Assembly (NCBI GenBank): GCA_964645005.1
Contig: CAZXYS010000011.1
Location: 1-64,000, forward strand
From: CAZXYS01 sp964645005
Lineage (GTDB): Bacteria; Bacteroidota; Ignavibacteria; Kapaibacteriales; UBA2268
Reading direction: 5' to 3'
DNA length: 64,000 nt
The translations under genes and the position numbers were made by a program. Positions 8,258-16,880 of the stretch are shown here, piece by piece. How positions within the stretch are numbered: the stretch's first letter is position 1; each line of letters opens with the position of its first letter. The notes under the pieces are model-generated. The model saw nothing but the letters and a program-made list of their open reading frames with translations. It ran no database searches and was not told the DNA's origin.

Positions 8258-11200
8258 TTACGAACAGCCGCTGGTGCCGCCGCATTCCTCGCAGACGGTG
8301 CAGGCGCCGTTCCTTCTTACCCGCATGGAACCGCAATATTCGCATTGCTCGCCGGTATAGCCGATCGACTTGGCATCATTCGGGCTTACCTGCATCTGAC
8401 CTTGCGAGCCATTCTGCCCCGTTTTGCCATTGCCTGAACGCACAGGCTGGTTAGCAAGCTCTTTTTCTTTCTCTTGCGGTTTCTTTGATCCATTATCTGT
8501 TTTGGCTTGGAGGTTATCATTATCTTCACTGCTTTTTTCCGGTTTATTGTCGCCGGATTTATGTTCCGTCTTGTTCTCGCCGTAATCCTTAGTTCCCTGA
8601 AGTTTATCCTCGGGCGTTTCATCGACCGCCTTGACATGGACAAAGTCTGTCCTGTTAAGATAATCATAGCCGATAGAGCGGAAAACATAGTCAAGGATCG
8701 AATGCACTGATTTGATCGCTTCATGACCGCTTACATAGCCTGCCGGTTCGAATCTTGTATAAATAAACGTATCGACAAGCTCTTCGAGAGGTATGCCATA
8801 TTGCAATGCTTTTGATACAAGTATGGCAAAGCTGTTTATCAATCCGCGGAACGAAGCCCCCTCCTTGTACATATCGATAAAGATCTCGCCGAGAGAGCCG
8901 TCATCGTATTCACCGGTCCGCAGATATACCTTGTGTCCGCCGATGCGTGCCTCGCGAACGTGACCTGTACGTTTTTTCGGAAGTCTTTTCCTCTCATGTT
9001 TTATCAATTTATCATGGATCCTCCCGTGAACTTCTTTGGGACCAAGAGTTTCATCAAGATCATCGGCATCACCTAACATGACTACTTCATCCAGCCCGTC
9101 AAGATTAGCCGTGTTAAGAGGCTGTGACAATTTGGAACCGTCACGGTAAATTGTTATAGATTTAAGCATGTATTTCCAGGAATCCAGATAGACGTCTCCG
9201 ATTTCTTTGACAGTGGCGTAGTCAGGCATATTAACTGTTTTGGAAATTGCCCCTGAGATAAATGGCTGTGCTGCCGCCATCATTCTGACATGCGCTTTAT
9301 AAGCAATAAAACGTGTGCCTTTCTTTCCGCATTTATTGGCGGTGTCGAAGATAGGCAGGTGGGATTCTTTCAGATGCGGTGCCCCCTCGATCGTCATTGT
9401 GCCGCAGACATAATCGTTTGCAACATCAATTTCCTCGTCAGTGAAACCAAGGGATTTAAGCATATTGAAATTGGGGTCATTGAGTTGATCTTCCGTGAAT
9501 CCTAACTGCTTGCAGAAATCCTCTCCCAGCGCCCATTTATTGAATGCAAATTTTATATCAAAAACATTATCCAGTTGTTTTTCGACTTCTTCGATTTTCT
9601 CGGGTGTAAAGCCTTTCGCTTCCAGGGTTTGCTTATTGACAGCCGGACAGCCGATCAAAGTGCCGTGCCCGCGGGAATATTTCTCAATATCTTCTATTTG
9701 TTTATCCGTATATCCAAGCTTGACAAGAGCTTTTCTGACAGACTGATTAACTATCTTGAAATATCCGCCGCCTGCCAGCTTTTTGTATTTAACGATAGCA
9801 AAGTCCGGTTCGATACCGGTAGTATCGCAATCCATGACCAGTCCGATAGTGCCGGTTGGAGCCAAAACACTTACCTGGGCATTGCGATAGCCGTGCTGCT
9901 CACCGAGGTCAAGAGCTTTATCCCATGAATCTTTTGCAGCCTGCACCAGATACGGCGGGCAATACATCGGATCAATGCCCATAGGACGCACCGTCAACCC
10001 TTCATATTCCGAAGCTGCTGCATTATAAGCGGCACGCCTGTGGTTGCGGATCACCCGCAGCATAGGTTCACTGTTTTCATGATATCTTTCAAATGGACCA
10101 AGTTCTTTGGCAAGTTCCGCCGATGTTGCGTAAGATTCCGCCGTCAACAGCGCAGTTATAGCGCCGGACATAGCAAGGGCTTCCTTAGAATCATAAGGTA
10201 TGCCGCTGACCATCAGCAGGCTTCCAAGATTAGCATAGCCAAGTCCGAGCGTCCTGAAATCATGACTTCTTTGCGCCATCTCGCGGGACGGGAATTGCGC
10301 CATCAGGACGGAAATTTCGAGTGCCATTGTCCAGAATCTTACTGCATGACGGAAATCATCCACTTGAAATCTATATGTATCTTCATTAATAAAATGAAGC
10401 AGATTCAAGCTCGCCAGATTACATGCTGTTTCATCAAGGAACATATATTCGCTGCAAGGATTACTTGCATTTATCCTGCCGGAATTAGAACATGTATTCC
10501 ATTCATTTATAGTTGTGTCAAATTGCAGCCCCGGATCGGCGGATTTCCAGGCGCTCATATTGATTTTATTCCATAGATCTCTTGCTCTTACCTTTTTGGG
10601 TTCATCACTATTCAGACGCCATGTAAGTTCCCATAAGTCGTCATTTTCTACGGCTTTAATAAATTCATTTGTAACACGTACGGAATTATTCGAATTCTGT
10701 CCGCTAACAGTCACATAAGCTTCATCTTCGTAATGTGTTTTGTACTCTTCGAAATCAAGCGAAGTGAAGCCCTGATCGACAAGATCAAGCACCCTTTTTA
10801 TATAGTTTAGAGGTATACCGCGGTGTAATGCACGCTGGATCAGTACATCCAACACATGATTCCTGCTGTAATCAGTTCCGTTTTTCGCCGCTTCATCAAC
10901 TATGGCGCCAAGAAATTTCTTATTTATCTTAGAGCCTGCCACCAGAGCGGCAACTTTTTCTTCTTCTTTAGCTTTCCATTCAATGAATGACTCAATATCC
11001 GGGTGATCTATATCAACTATAACCATTTTCGCCGCTCTGCGGGTGGTGCCGCCGGATTTGATTGCCCCTGCGGCACGGTCGAATATTTTCAGGAAGCTCA
11101 TCAATCCGGAGGATTTACCCCCGCCGGAGAGCCTTTCTCCTTCTGCTCTCAGCGAAGAAAAGTTAGAGCCTGACCCGCTTCCGAATTTGAAAATACGAGC

Positions 11201-11821
11201 CTCTCGCGTCACGAGGTCGAATATGCCACCTTCATTCAAGAGATCATCGCTGATCGACTGAATGAAACAGGCATGAGGCTGAGGACGGGAATATGCGTCT
11301 TTCGACTGCCGCATTTTCTTCGTTTTCGGATCGACATAAAAATGTCCCTGCTTGGTACCGGTAATTCCGTAAGCGTGATGCAAACCCGTATTGAACCACT
11401 GTGGCGAGTTAGGCGCAGCCATTTGATTAAGAAGCATATAAGCTGTTTCGTCATAGAAAATCTGAGCGTCCTCCTCAGTATCAAAGTATCCGTAGGTTTC
11501 TCCCCAACTGCGCCAGGTATCTGCCAGCCGGTGAACAACCTGTTTTACAGATTTTTCGGAACCCAGCTTTTGTTGACGGTTCTCATCCAAAATTGGGTTT
11601 CCTTTCTCATCGTATTGCGGTACTCCGGTTTTCCTGAAATACTTTTGTGCCAAAATGTCCGTTGCTACCTGCGACCAGTGTTCCGGAACCTCTATGTCGT
11701 GCATCTCGAAGACTTTAGAGCCGTCCGGATTTCGAAGAACCGACGAACGTTTTTTGTAAGTAAATAAGTCATAGGGAGATTTCCCTTCCTGTGTAAAGCG
11801 TCGGTTGAATTTCATGCGCAC
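8258..11821 (-). CDS. nrdJ: Adenosylcobalamin-dependent ribonucleotide reductase
   Basis: 1187 residues, the length of the long class II NrdJ type. It reduces ribonucleotides to deoxyribonucleotides with a radical from adenosylcobalamin, so it needs no oxygen and no metal subunit. Visible motifs: FGSGSGSNFSSLRAEGE (about 213-229), the active-site NPCSE with Cys456 and Glu458, CNLASLNL, PTGTIGLVMDCDTTGIEP, and a C-terminal Cys-rich tail (CEYCGS ... CTVCEECGGTSGCS) that relays electrons. A Lys/Asp/Glu/Asn-rich linker (about 1080-1150) joins this tail to the TSCPD-like region. No nrdAB or nrdD is present in the window. It is transcribed alone and ends at its own terminator. Confidence 0.97.
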   Translation of the reverse strand: MRMKFNRRFTQEGKSPYDLFTYKKRSSVLRNPDGSKVFEMHDIEVPEHWSQVATDILAQKYFRKTGVPQYDEKGNPILDENRQQKLGSEKSVKQVVHRLADTWRSWGETYGYFDTEEDAQIFYDETAYMLLNQMAAPNSPQWFNTGLHHAYGITGTKQGHFYVDPKTKKMRQSKDAYSRPQPHACFIQSISDDLLNEGGIFDLVTREARIFKFGSGSGSNFSSLRAEGERLSGGGKSSGLMSFLKIFDRAAGAIKSGGTTRRAAKMVIVDIDHPDIESFIEWKAKEEEKVAALVAGSKINKKFLGAIVDEAAKNGTDYSRNHVLDVLIQRALHRGIPLNYIKRVLDLVDQGFTSLDFEEYKTHYEDEAYVTVSGQNSNNSVRVTNEFIKAVENDDLWELTWRLNSDEPKKVRARDLWNKINMSAWKSADPGLQFDTTINEWNTCSNSGRINASNPCSEYMFLDETACNLASLNLLHFINEDTYRFQVDDFRHAVRFWTMALEISVLMAQFPSREMAQRSHDFRTLGLGYANLGSLLMVSGIPYDSKEALAMSGAITALLTAESYATSAELAKELGPFERYHENSEPMLRVIRNHRRAAYNAAASEYEGLTVRPMGIDPMYCPPYLVQAAKDSWDKALDLGEQHGYRNAQVSVLAPTGTIGLVMDCDTTGIEPDFAIVKYKKLAGGGYFKIVNQSVRKALVKLGYTDKQIEDIEKYSRGHGTLIGCPAVNKQTLEAKGFTPEKIEEVEKQLDNVFDIKFAFNKWALGEDFCKQLGFTEDQLNDPNFNMLKSLGFTDEEIDVANDYVCGTMTIEGAPHLKESHLPIFDTANKCGKKGTRFIAYKAHVRMMAAAQPFISGAISKTVNMPDYATVKEIGDVYLDSWKYMLKSITIYRDGSKLSQPLNTANLDGLDEVVMLGDADDLDETLGPKEVHGRIHDKLIKHERKRLPKKRTGHVREARIGGHKVYLRTGEYDDGSLGEIFIDMYKEGASFRGLINSFAILVSKALQYGIPLEELVDTFIYTRFEPAGYVSGHEAIKSVHSILDYVFRSIGYDYLNRTDFVHVKAVDETPEDKLQGTKDYGENKTEHKSGDNKPEKSSEDNDNLQAKTDNGSKKPQEKEKELANQPVRSGNGKTGQNGSQGQMQVSPNDAKSIGYTGEQCEYCGSMRVRRNGACTVCEECGGTSGCS

Positions 11822-11971
11822 CCTCTATCTATATTAATTATAATGATTTACAAAGTAATTGATTTTCAGTTTTAAACAAAACAATATATATTGAATATTT
11901 ATTACGTCCAAATAATATTCATTATTTATTTTTATATTCAGAGGCTTTTTCGTCCTCCTTATGCTTCAGTT

Positions 11972-12005
11972 TTCCAAATATAAGAATTATACCTTATATT
12001 TGGAA
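11972..12005. promoter_or_regulatory. 13-bp perfect inverted repeat between nrdJ and PAP2 gene
   Basis: TTCCAAATATAAG and its exact complement CTTATATTTGGAA flank an 8-base spacer. Neither side has a T-run, so it is not an intrinsic terminator. It lies between divergent genes, about 150 bases from nrdJ and 67 from the phosphatase start, where an operator would be expected. Which gene it serves is unknown. Confidence 0.45.
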
Positions 12006-12071
12006 GTATGATTGTAACAATAAATAAAGATAAAAAAATTTTAATTATCAATGAAACAATAGTTTTCCACA

Positions 12072-12680
12072 ATGATAGAATTTTTTGTCAATATAGATCA
12101 CCTTCTTTTTCATTTTTTTAATTCGGGTATGGTCAATCCGGTTTTTGATACTCTGATGCCATTCATTACCGAAGTAAGACATTGGATTCCCGTATACTTA
12201 ATAATGTTCTTCCTTATTTTTTATAGAAGAAGAAAAAGCGGCATACTTATTTCATTGGCACTAATAATAACCGTAGGTTTAACTAACGAGATCAACAGCG
12301 AGTATCTTAAAGACCTTTTTGCCCGACCGCGCCCATGCCACATTACGGACGACATACGTCTGCTCGTGAACTGCGGTCCCGGGAAGTCGTTTCCGTCATC
12401 ACATGCCGCGAACAGCTTTGCTATGGCTGCCGTACTTACTTATTATTTCAGGAAGTTATGGTGGGTGTTCGTTATTTTGGCATCTGCAGTGGCATTTTCG
12501 CGTGTATATATAGGCGTTCATTACCCTGCGGATATCTTTGCCGGCGCTTTGGTTGGGATCATCATAGCAGCAACAGTAATTTTGTTATTCAATTCAGGCG
12601 AGAAGCTCGTAAAGTCTAAATATAGTGATAAAAATAAGTTAGGTAAATCTGAGCACAACCATGAATCCGAAAAGCAATGA
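12072..12680 (+). CDS. PAP2-family membrane phosphatase
   Basis: 202 residues with about five or six membrane helices. The three parts of the PAP2 active site are present: KDLFARPRP, FPSSHAAN and SRVYIGVHYPADI, supplying the Lys/Arg phosphate clamp and the two catalytic histidines with the Asp. Members dephosphorylate lipid phosphates such as undecaprenyl pyrophosphate or phosphatidylglycerophosphate; the substrate cannot be told here. The tail after about residue 180 is charged. A palindromic intergenic repeat follows directly. Confidence 0.88.
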   Translation: MIEFFVNIDHLLFHFFNSGMVNPVFDTLMPFITEVRHWIPVYLIMFFLIFYRRRKSGILISLALIITVGLTNEINSEYLKDLFARPRPCHITDDIRLLVNCGPGKSFPSSHAANSFAMAAVLTYYFRKLWWVFVILASAVAFSRVYIGVHYPADIFAGALVGIIIAATVILLFNSGEKLVKSKYSDKNKLGKSEHNHESEKQ

Positions 12681-12681
12681 T

Positions 12682-12750
12682 ATGTCATCGCGAGCGCAGC
12701 AATCTCTGTAATAATAGATTAATTCATAACTACGCTCCTCGCAATGACAT
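12682..12750. repeat. TGTCATxGCGAG palindromic intergenic repeat
   Basis: The element opens with ATGTCATCGCGAG and closes with CTCGCAATGACAT, with further pairing inside (AGCGCAGCAATCT against AGATTAATT ... ACTACGCTC). The TGTCATTGCGAG theme is a common dispersed intergenic repeat in many bacterial genomes. It fills the gap between the PAP2 gene and the SMR gene. Confidence 0.65.
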
Positions 12751-12799
12751 GCAAACAAAAAGTAATAGTCTGTAATTTTAACAATAATCAAAAAAAAAT

Positions 12800-13117
12800 A
12801 TGTACTGGATATACTTATTCATTGCCGGCATCTTCGAGATAGGCTGGCCCCTCGGATTAAAACTTTCACAAACCGGAAAGCATAAGTTAGCATGGATTGC
12901 TTTTGCAGCCGTTACGATGGCAGCAAGCGGATTCTTCCTCTGGCTTGCGCAAAAGACAATATCGATCGGAACCGCTTACGTCGTCTGGACGGGCATGGGC
13001 GCTTTCGGAACGTTCATAATCGGGATAGTATTTTTCAACGATCCGATTAACATGCTCCGAATATTCTCAGCCATGTTAATAGTATTCGGCATAGTAGGTT
13101 TGAAATTAGCAAGTTAG
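12800..13117 (+). CDS. SMR-family exporter, Gdx/SugE type
   Basis: 105 residues and four membrane helices, the exact size of small multidrug resistance proteins. Glu13 in GIFEIGWPLGLK is the proton- and substrate-coupling glutamate, and the W-x-x-G-L-K pattern after it is typical of the Gdx (SugE) subgroup, which exports guanidinium, rather than the EmrE drug group. AYVVWTGMGAFG and the C-terminal GIVGLKLAS also fit. Functions as a dual-topology dimer in the inner membrane. No guanidine riboswitch was recognised upstream. It converges on dnaJ with a 10-base gap. Confidence 0.87.
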   Translation: MYWIYLFIAGIFEIGWPLGLKLSQTGKHKLAWIAFAAVTMAASGFFLWLAQKTISIGTAYVVWTGMGAFGTFIIGIVFFNDPINMLRIFSAMLIVFGIVGLKLAS

Positions 13118-13127
13118 ATAAATAGTA

Positions 13128-14291
13128 TCATATAGCCAAAATATCTCTTATCTTCTCAAAAAGATCCTTTGGTTTCTCTTTAGCTTTCTTTTGAGGGGCT
13201 ATATTTGGGCTGTCATCCAATTGTTTAAGCATCTCTTTTTCATTCGAATTCAACTTCTCCGGTACGTAAACATTTACATAGACAACCTGTGTGCCTTTAC
13301 CGTATGAATTCAGATGAGGAATTCCTTTATCTTTCAGTTTAATAGTTGTGCCTGGCTGCGTTCCAGCATGTATCTTAACTTTTTCTTCGCCGAACAGCGT
13401 AGGCACGGTAGCATCAGTACCCATCGCAGCTTCCGGATAGCTAAGTTTCAATTCATAAAGTATATCATCCCCGCGTCTTGTGAAATGCGGATGCTCTTTC
13501 TCAGTGATTATTATGATCAAATCACCTGCCGGACCGCCCTGTTTACCTGCCTGCCCTTTTCCTTTAACGGGCAGATAATTTCCTTCTTCTACGCCGGGCG
13601 GAATATTTACTGTAACGGAATCTTCTATTTCCGACCTGCCTTCTCCGTTGCACTTCTCGCAGCGTTCTTTGATCACCTGACCGGTGCCGTTACAACTCGG
13701 GCAGGCGGTAATATTGATAAATTGTCCGAACATTGAGCGGGTTACTTCTCTTACTTCGCCCTGTCCGTTACAGGTTGTACAGGTATTGGATCCGGTCCCC
13801 GGTTTGGCTCCGGAGCCGTTACACACATCGCATACACCTTTGCGTTTCAGCTTAACTACTTTCTCCACGCCTTCGGCGATTTCCTCGAGCGTCAATGGCA
13901 ATTTAATACGTATGTCAGCTCCTCTTTCTCCCGTTGCGCGTCTTGATCTGCGCCGGGTGCTGCCGCCGCCAAAAATGTCCCCAAAGAAACCAGAATCGCC
14001 GAATATATCGCCGAATGCGGAGAAAATATCATCTGCTGTTGCGGATTGTGAATATGTACTTTGCCCCCTCATACCTTCATGACCAAAACGGTCGTAGCGC
14101 GAGCGCTTGTTCGGGTCGCTCAGCACTTCGTAGGCTTCGGAGGCTTCCTTAAATTTTTCTTCGGCTTCGGAATCATCCGGATTCTTATCAGGATGATATT
14201 TTATTGCAAGTTTCCTGTATTGCTGCTTTATCTCATCGACCGAAGCTTCTCTTGATATTCCTAATATTTCGTAATAATCTCTTTTAGCCAT
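13128..14291 (-). CDS. dnaJ: Chaperone DnaJ
   Basis: 387 residues, the standard type I Hsp40 build. J domain in 1-70 with HPD (33-35), a Gly/Phe-rich region in about 75-115, four CxxCxGxG zinc repeats in about 150-225 (CDVCNGSG, CTTCNGQG, CPSCNGTG, CEKCNGEG), then the substrate-binding C-terminal domains. It stimulates DnaK ATPase and delivers unfolded clients. It lies 34 bases downstream of grpE on the same strand; dnaK is not in the window. Confidence 0.97.
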   Translation of the reverse strand: MAKRDYYEILGISREASVDEIKQQYRKLAIKYHPDKNPDDSEAEEKFKEASEAYEVLSDPNKRSRYDRFGHEGMRGQSTYSQSATADDIFSAFGDIFGDSGFFGDIFGGGSTRRRSRRATGERGADIRIKLPLTLEEIAEGVEKVVKLKRKGVCDVCNGSGAKPGTGSNTCTTCNGQGEVREVTRSMFGQFINITACPSCNGTGQVIKERCEKCNGEGRSEIEDSVTVNIPPGVEEGNYLPVKGKGQAGKQGGPAGDLIIIITEKEHPHFTRRGDDILYELKLSYPEAAMGTDATVPTLFGEEKVKIHAGTQPGTTIKLKDKGIPHLNSYGKGTQVVYVNVYVPEKLNSNEKEMLKQLDDSPNIAPQKKAKEKPKDLFEKIRDILAI

Positions 14292-14325
14292 AATCTGATT
14301 TATCGCTCTTTTTTTTCTGTCTAAA

Positions 14326-15042
14326 TTATTCTTGTTCCTCTTTTTTACCTGAAGATGTTACAACTTTCGCATGTCTAAGAACTCTATCGCGGATCATATA
14401 GCCTGGCTGTATTACCTGTACTACTATGCCTTCCGGTTCATCCGACGGCATTGTCATCATAGCTTCATGGTAATCAACGTCGAATTGTTTGCCGACCGGG
14501 TCTTCCATTTTACTGACGCCGGATTCATTGAATAATTTTTTAGCTTTTTGCTCGATCATTTCCACACCTTTCAGCAAAGCATCGTAATCATCGCTCTGCT
14601 TGCCTGCTTCGCTTGCTTTTTCAATATCATCGAGCAATTCCAGCATCTTGAAAAGAAGCTGCTGATTGGAATACCCGAGCAGTTCCTGCTTTTCTCTGGC
14701 ACTTCTGCGGCGTACATTTTCCAGTTCTGCCGCAGTTCGCAGCATACGTTCTTTGTACTCATCACGTTCCTTCATGATTTCTTCGAGAGTATCCTTTTCT
14801 TCTTTTTCAGCTTCTTTTTGTTCGGTTTCTTTCTGTTCTACTTCTTGTTCATTGACTTGCTGTTCTTCAGTTTGTTCCTGTTTTTGTTTTTTCATATCCT
14901 GATTATCTTGTTTTTGTTCTTCATTTTCCTCGGTAATCGGAATATCTCTTCCTTCTTCACTTTTCTTATAAGTATTATAAATATCTTTCGCTTTATTTGA
15001 AGATTGTCTCAATGGTCTCTTTCCTCCTGCTTCAGCTTCCAT
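14326..15042 (-). CDS. grpE: Nucleotide exchange factor GrpE
   Basis: 238 residues. A very acidic, Gln/Glu/Lys-rich N-terminal part (about 25-85) leads into the long dimerising coiled coil (YKERMLRTAAELENVRRR, about 90-150) and the C-terminal beta domain (VVQVIQPGYMIRDRVLRHAK). It releases ADP from DnaK. The upstream part is longer than in E. coli (197 residues). The start is uncertain: inside the first codons lies GGAGGA followed nine bases later by TTG at 15012, so translation may begin there (228 residues) rather than at the ATG. Forms a unit with dnaJ. Confidence 0.95.
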   Translation of the reverse strand: MEAEAGGKRPLRQSSNKAKDIYNTYKKSEEGRDIPITEENEEQKQDNQDMKKQKQEQTEEQQVNEQEVEQKETEQKEAEKEEKDTLEEIMKERDEYKERMLRTAAELENVRRRSAREKQELLGYSNQQLLFKMLELLDDIEKASEAGKQSDDYDALLKGVEMIEQKAKKLFNESGVSKMEDPVGKQFDVDYHEAMMTMPSDEPEGIVVQVIQPGYMIRDRVLRHAKVVTSSGKKEEQE

Positions 15043-15150
15043 TTGTACTGTCTAAGTTAATTAAACATTAATTTATTAATGTGTCAAATACATTTAATAA
15101 TTGACGAATGAATTAGCAAGAATTTTATTATTGATTATTTTAAAAAATTA

Positions 15151-15172
15151 AGGCTGCCAACTACGGCAGCCT
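15151..15172 (-). terminator. Intrinsic terminator of the hsp20 gene
   Basis: Perfect 8-bp stem AGGCTGCC / GGCAGCCT with a 6-base loop; on the minus strand it is followed by TAATTTTTTA. It ends the small heat-shock gene before grpE. Confidence 0.85.
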
Positions 15173-15196
15173 ATTTCATTTTCGCTCTTCGATTGA

Positions 15197-15640
15197 TTAT
15201 TCGATATTCACATCGATCTCTTTAGGCTTCTCAGGTTCCTTCTTATTCAGCGTTACGTTAAGCACGCCGTCTTCGAACTTTGCGCTAATCGAGTCCTTAT
15301 CGACGTTGTCAGGCAGCATGAATGAACGGGTGAAAGTACCGTACATCCTTTCCATTCTCACGTAAGTTTCGTCTTCTTTCTTGTCTTCGGCTTTCTTTTC
15401 ACCTTTGATAGTGAGAATGTTATCGTCGTTTACGGTGACTTTCACATCATCTTTCTTCAATCCGGGCATTTCCGCATGGACGTAGATATTCTTTTCGTCT
15501 TCCTTGATATCTACGCGCGGTGCGAAAGTGCCGTAATTAAGATCTACTTCTCTCTCGCTGTCATAATCACCAACAAGATCATTCATGCGTTTTACCATCG
15601 ATTCGAAGCCTCTGTATGGATTCCATCTTACCAATGTCAT
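15197..15640 (-). CDS. Small heat-shock protein, Hsp20 family
   Basis: 147 residues. The alpha-crystallin domain spans about 43-135 (APRVDIKEDEKNIYVHAEMP, VKVTVNDDNILTIKGEKK, and FMLPDNVDKDSISAKFEDGV with the following GVLNVTLNK strand), flanked by a short N-terminal arm with the RWNPYRGFESM start typical of bacterial class A Hsp20. It is an ATP-independent holdase that keeps unfolding proteins soluble for the DnaK system, whose partners dnaJ and grpE are just downstream. Strong ribosome site (AAGGAGGAAT) before the ATG. Confidence 0.93.
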   Translation of the reverse strand: MTLVRWNPYRGFESMVKRMNDLVGDYDSEREVDLNYGTFAPRVDIKEDEKNIYVHAEMPGLKKDDVKVTVNDDNILTIKGEKKAEDKKEDETYVRMERMYGTFTRSFMLPDNVDKDSISAKFEDGVLNVTLNKKEPEKPKEIDVNIE

Positions 15641-15988
15641 AGTTCATTCCTCCTTCTTGTTATTTATTCACATATTTCTTTTAACAATCTTTAACTTTTA
15701 TTCGCTTTTTCAGCGTTTCTATTTATTGCATATAAAAATTGCGTGCCAAACTGCTCTAAGTGTACATTTTGACAGAATCGAGTGAAAAATTGACAAAGAG
15801 ATTAATTTTTGTCAGGAAAAAATGTCAGTCATTATGTCATCATTTCAAATAATATGTAAAAATTTGGCAGATCCAATATTAATTTATTTGTTATAATAAA
15901 AATTTAAGCATATTACGAGTAATAATAAAATTATTTGGCATTTATAACCAACTAATGAATCCAATCAAATTTGAATTGAAACTTATGT
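15641..15988. promoter_or_regulatory. Regulatory region upstream of hsp20 with TGTCA boxes
   Basis: About 350 bases without coding signal between hsp20 and the end of the fpg gene; both genes are on the minus strand. Five TGTCA/TGACA pentamers fall between about 15769 and 15840, in the region where hsp20 promoter elements would lie. No CIRCE element (TTAGCACTC-N9-GAGTGCTAA) is present. The remainder is AT-rich and featureless. Confidence 0.35.
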
Positions 15989-16759
15989 CTATCTCTGGTG
16001 CTTCGGACAGTAATAACCCCCTCGATTATTAATGACAATCCTATTGATCTTACCATCGCAGATGCCGCAGGGTTTGCCTTCTTCACGCCTGCCTAAAAGG
16101 TATTCATCCGGCAGTTCTCCGGGATCGACGTTGCATTTGATAGCATCATTCAGCACTTTTACCATCTTGTCATAAAGCTCATTTAGCTTATTTCTACCGA
16201 TTTTCTTTAATTCTTTCTTCGGATGAATTCCCGCATGATAGAGAATTTCATCAGTATAAATATTCCCTATCCCGGCAATTCTGCTCTGGTTCATGAAAAA
16301 GCTCTTAGCCGAGCCCCGCGCTTTGCCGATCAGTTTGATAAATTCATCTTTACCAATCGATAGCGCATCCGCTCCCAGCTTCTGCTCTTTGAGGAATATC
16401 TCGCGGTCGTCGATCAGCTCAATCCTGCCGAGTTTCCTCACGGAAATATCCGCAAGAATGCAGCCGTTCTCGAAATGAAGATTCATAGCTGTATAATCCG
16501 GCTTATTATCCTTGTAATAGTTCAGATAGCCGGTCATTCCGAAGTGAAGGACAAGTTCTTTATCACCATTTGTCTTGAAAAATAGATATTTACCGTGGCG
16601 CTCCGCTGCCGTCAGCTTTTTACCTGAGAGATAGTTCTTCAGTTCATCTTCAGGACTTTTAAGCAATTTTGGCATATAAATATCTACTGAAGTTATCTTC
16701 TTACCCAGTGCCTGTTCCGAATATCCGCGAAAAAGCTCTACGTCTGGTAGTTCTGGCAT
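15989..16759 (-). CDS. mutM: Formamidopyrimidine-DNA glycosylase
   Basis: 256 residues from the ATG at 16759, chosen because the family begins MPELPxVE with the catalytic Pro directly after the initiator Met; the open frame extends 19 codons further up without support. Catalytic Pro2 and Glu3 are present, the Lys in RHGKYLFF matches Lys57 of E. coli Fpg, and the GIGNIYTDEILYHAGI helix-two-turn-helix is clear. It excises oxidised purines such as 8-oxoguanine. The C-terminal zinc finger reads C-x2-C-x16-C-x2-H (CGIC ... YYCPKHQR): the usual fourth cysteine is His, which could still bind zinc. Confidence 0.92.
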   Translation of the reverse strand: MPELPDVELFRGYSEQALGKKITSVDIYMPKLLKSPEDELKNYLSGKKLTAAERHGKYLFFKTNGDKELVLHFGMTGYLNYYKDNKPDYTAMNLHFENGCILADISVRKLGRIELIDDREIFLKEQKLGADALSIGKDEFIKLIGKARGSAKSFFMNQSRIAGIGNIYTDEILYHAGIHPKKELKKIGRNKLNELYDKMVKVLNDAIKCNVDPGELPDEYLLGRREEGKPCGICDGKINRIVINNRGGYYCPKHQR

Positions 16760-16880
16760 AATCGATACCTTTATTATTTTACATTTTACAATTAAAGAAA
16801 AAATTGATTTGTACATATTTTATTTCAGGCAATTTTATTTAAAACAATTCCGTCTTACCTATAAAATTAGGAACAACTAA

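Noticed and set aside
8165..8437. Plus-strand frame of 90 codons with a ribosome-like GGGAGGGAG before an internal ATG
   Set aside because: It covers the nrdJ terminator and runs antisense to the conserved Cys-rich tail of nrdJ; the translation is low-complexity and unrelated to any family.
11882..11893. CAATATATATTG palindrome upstream of nrdJ, considered as an NrdR box
   Set aside because: The core is 12 bases and centred differently from the NrdR consensus (C-w-ATATAT-w-G core), no second box is spaced one or two helical turns away, and such palindromes are common in AT-rich DNA.
14548..15000. 150-codon plus-strand frame rich in Phe, Leu and Ser
   Set aside because: Antisense to the Glu/Lys/Gln-rich N-terminus of GrpE; the composition is the mirror of that low-complexity region.
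15735..15760. Possible sigma-54 promoter (TGGCACG ... GC) on the minus strand near hsp20
   Set aside because: The spacing between the GG and GC elements is 16 bases instead of 10.
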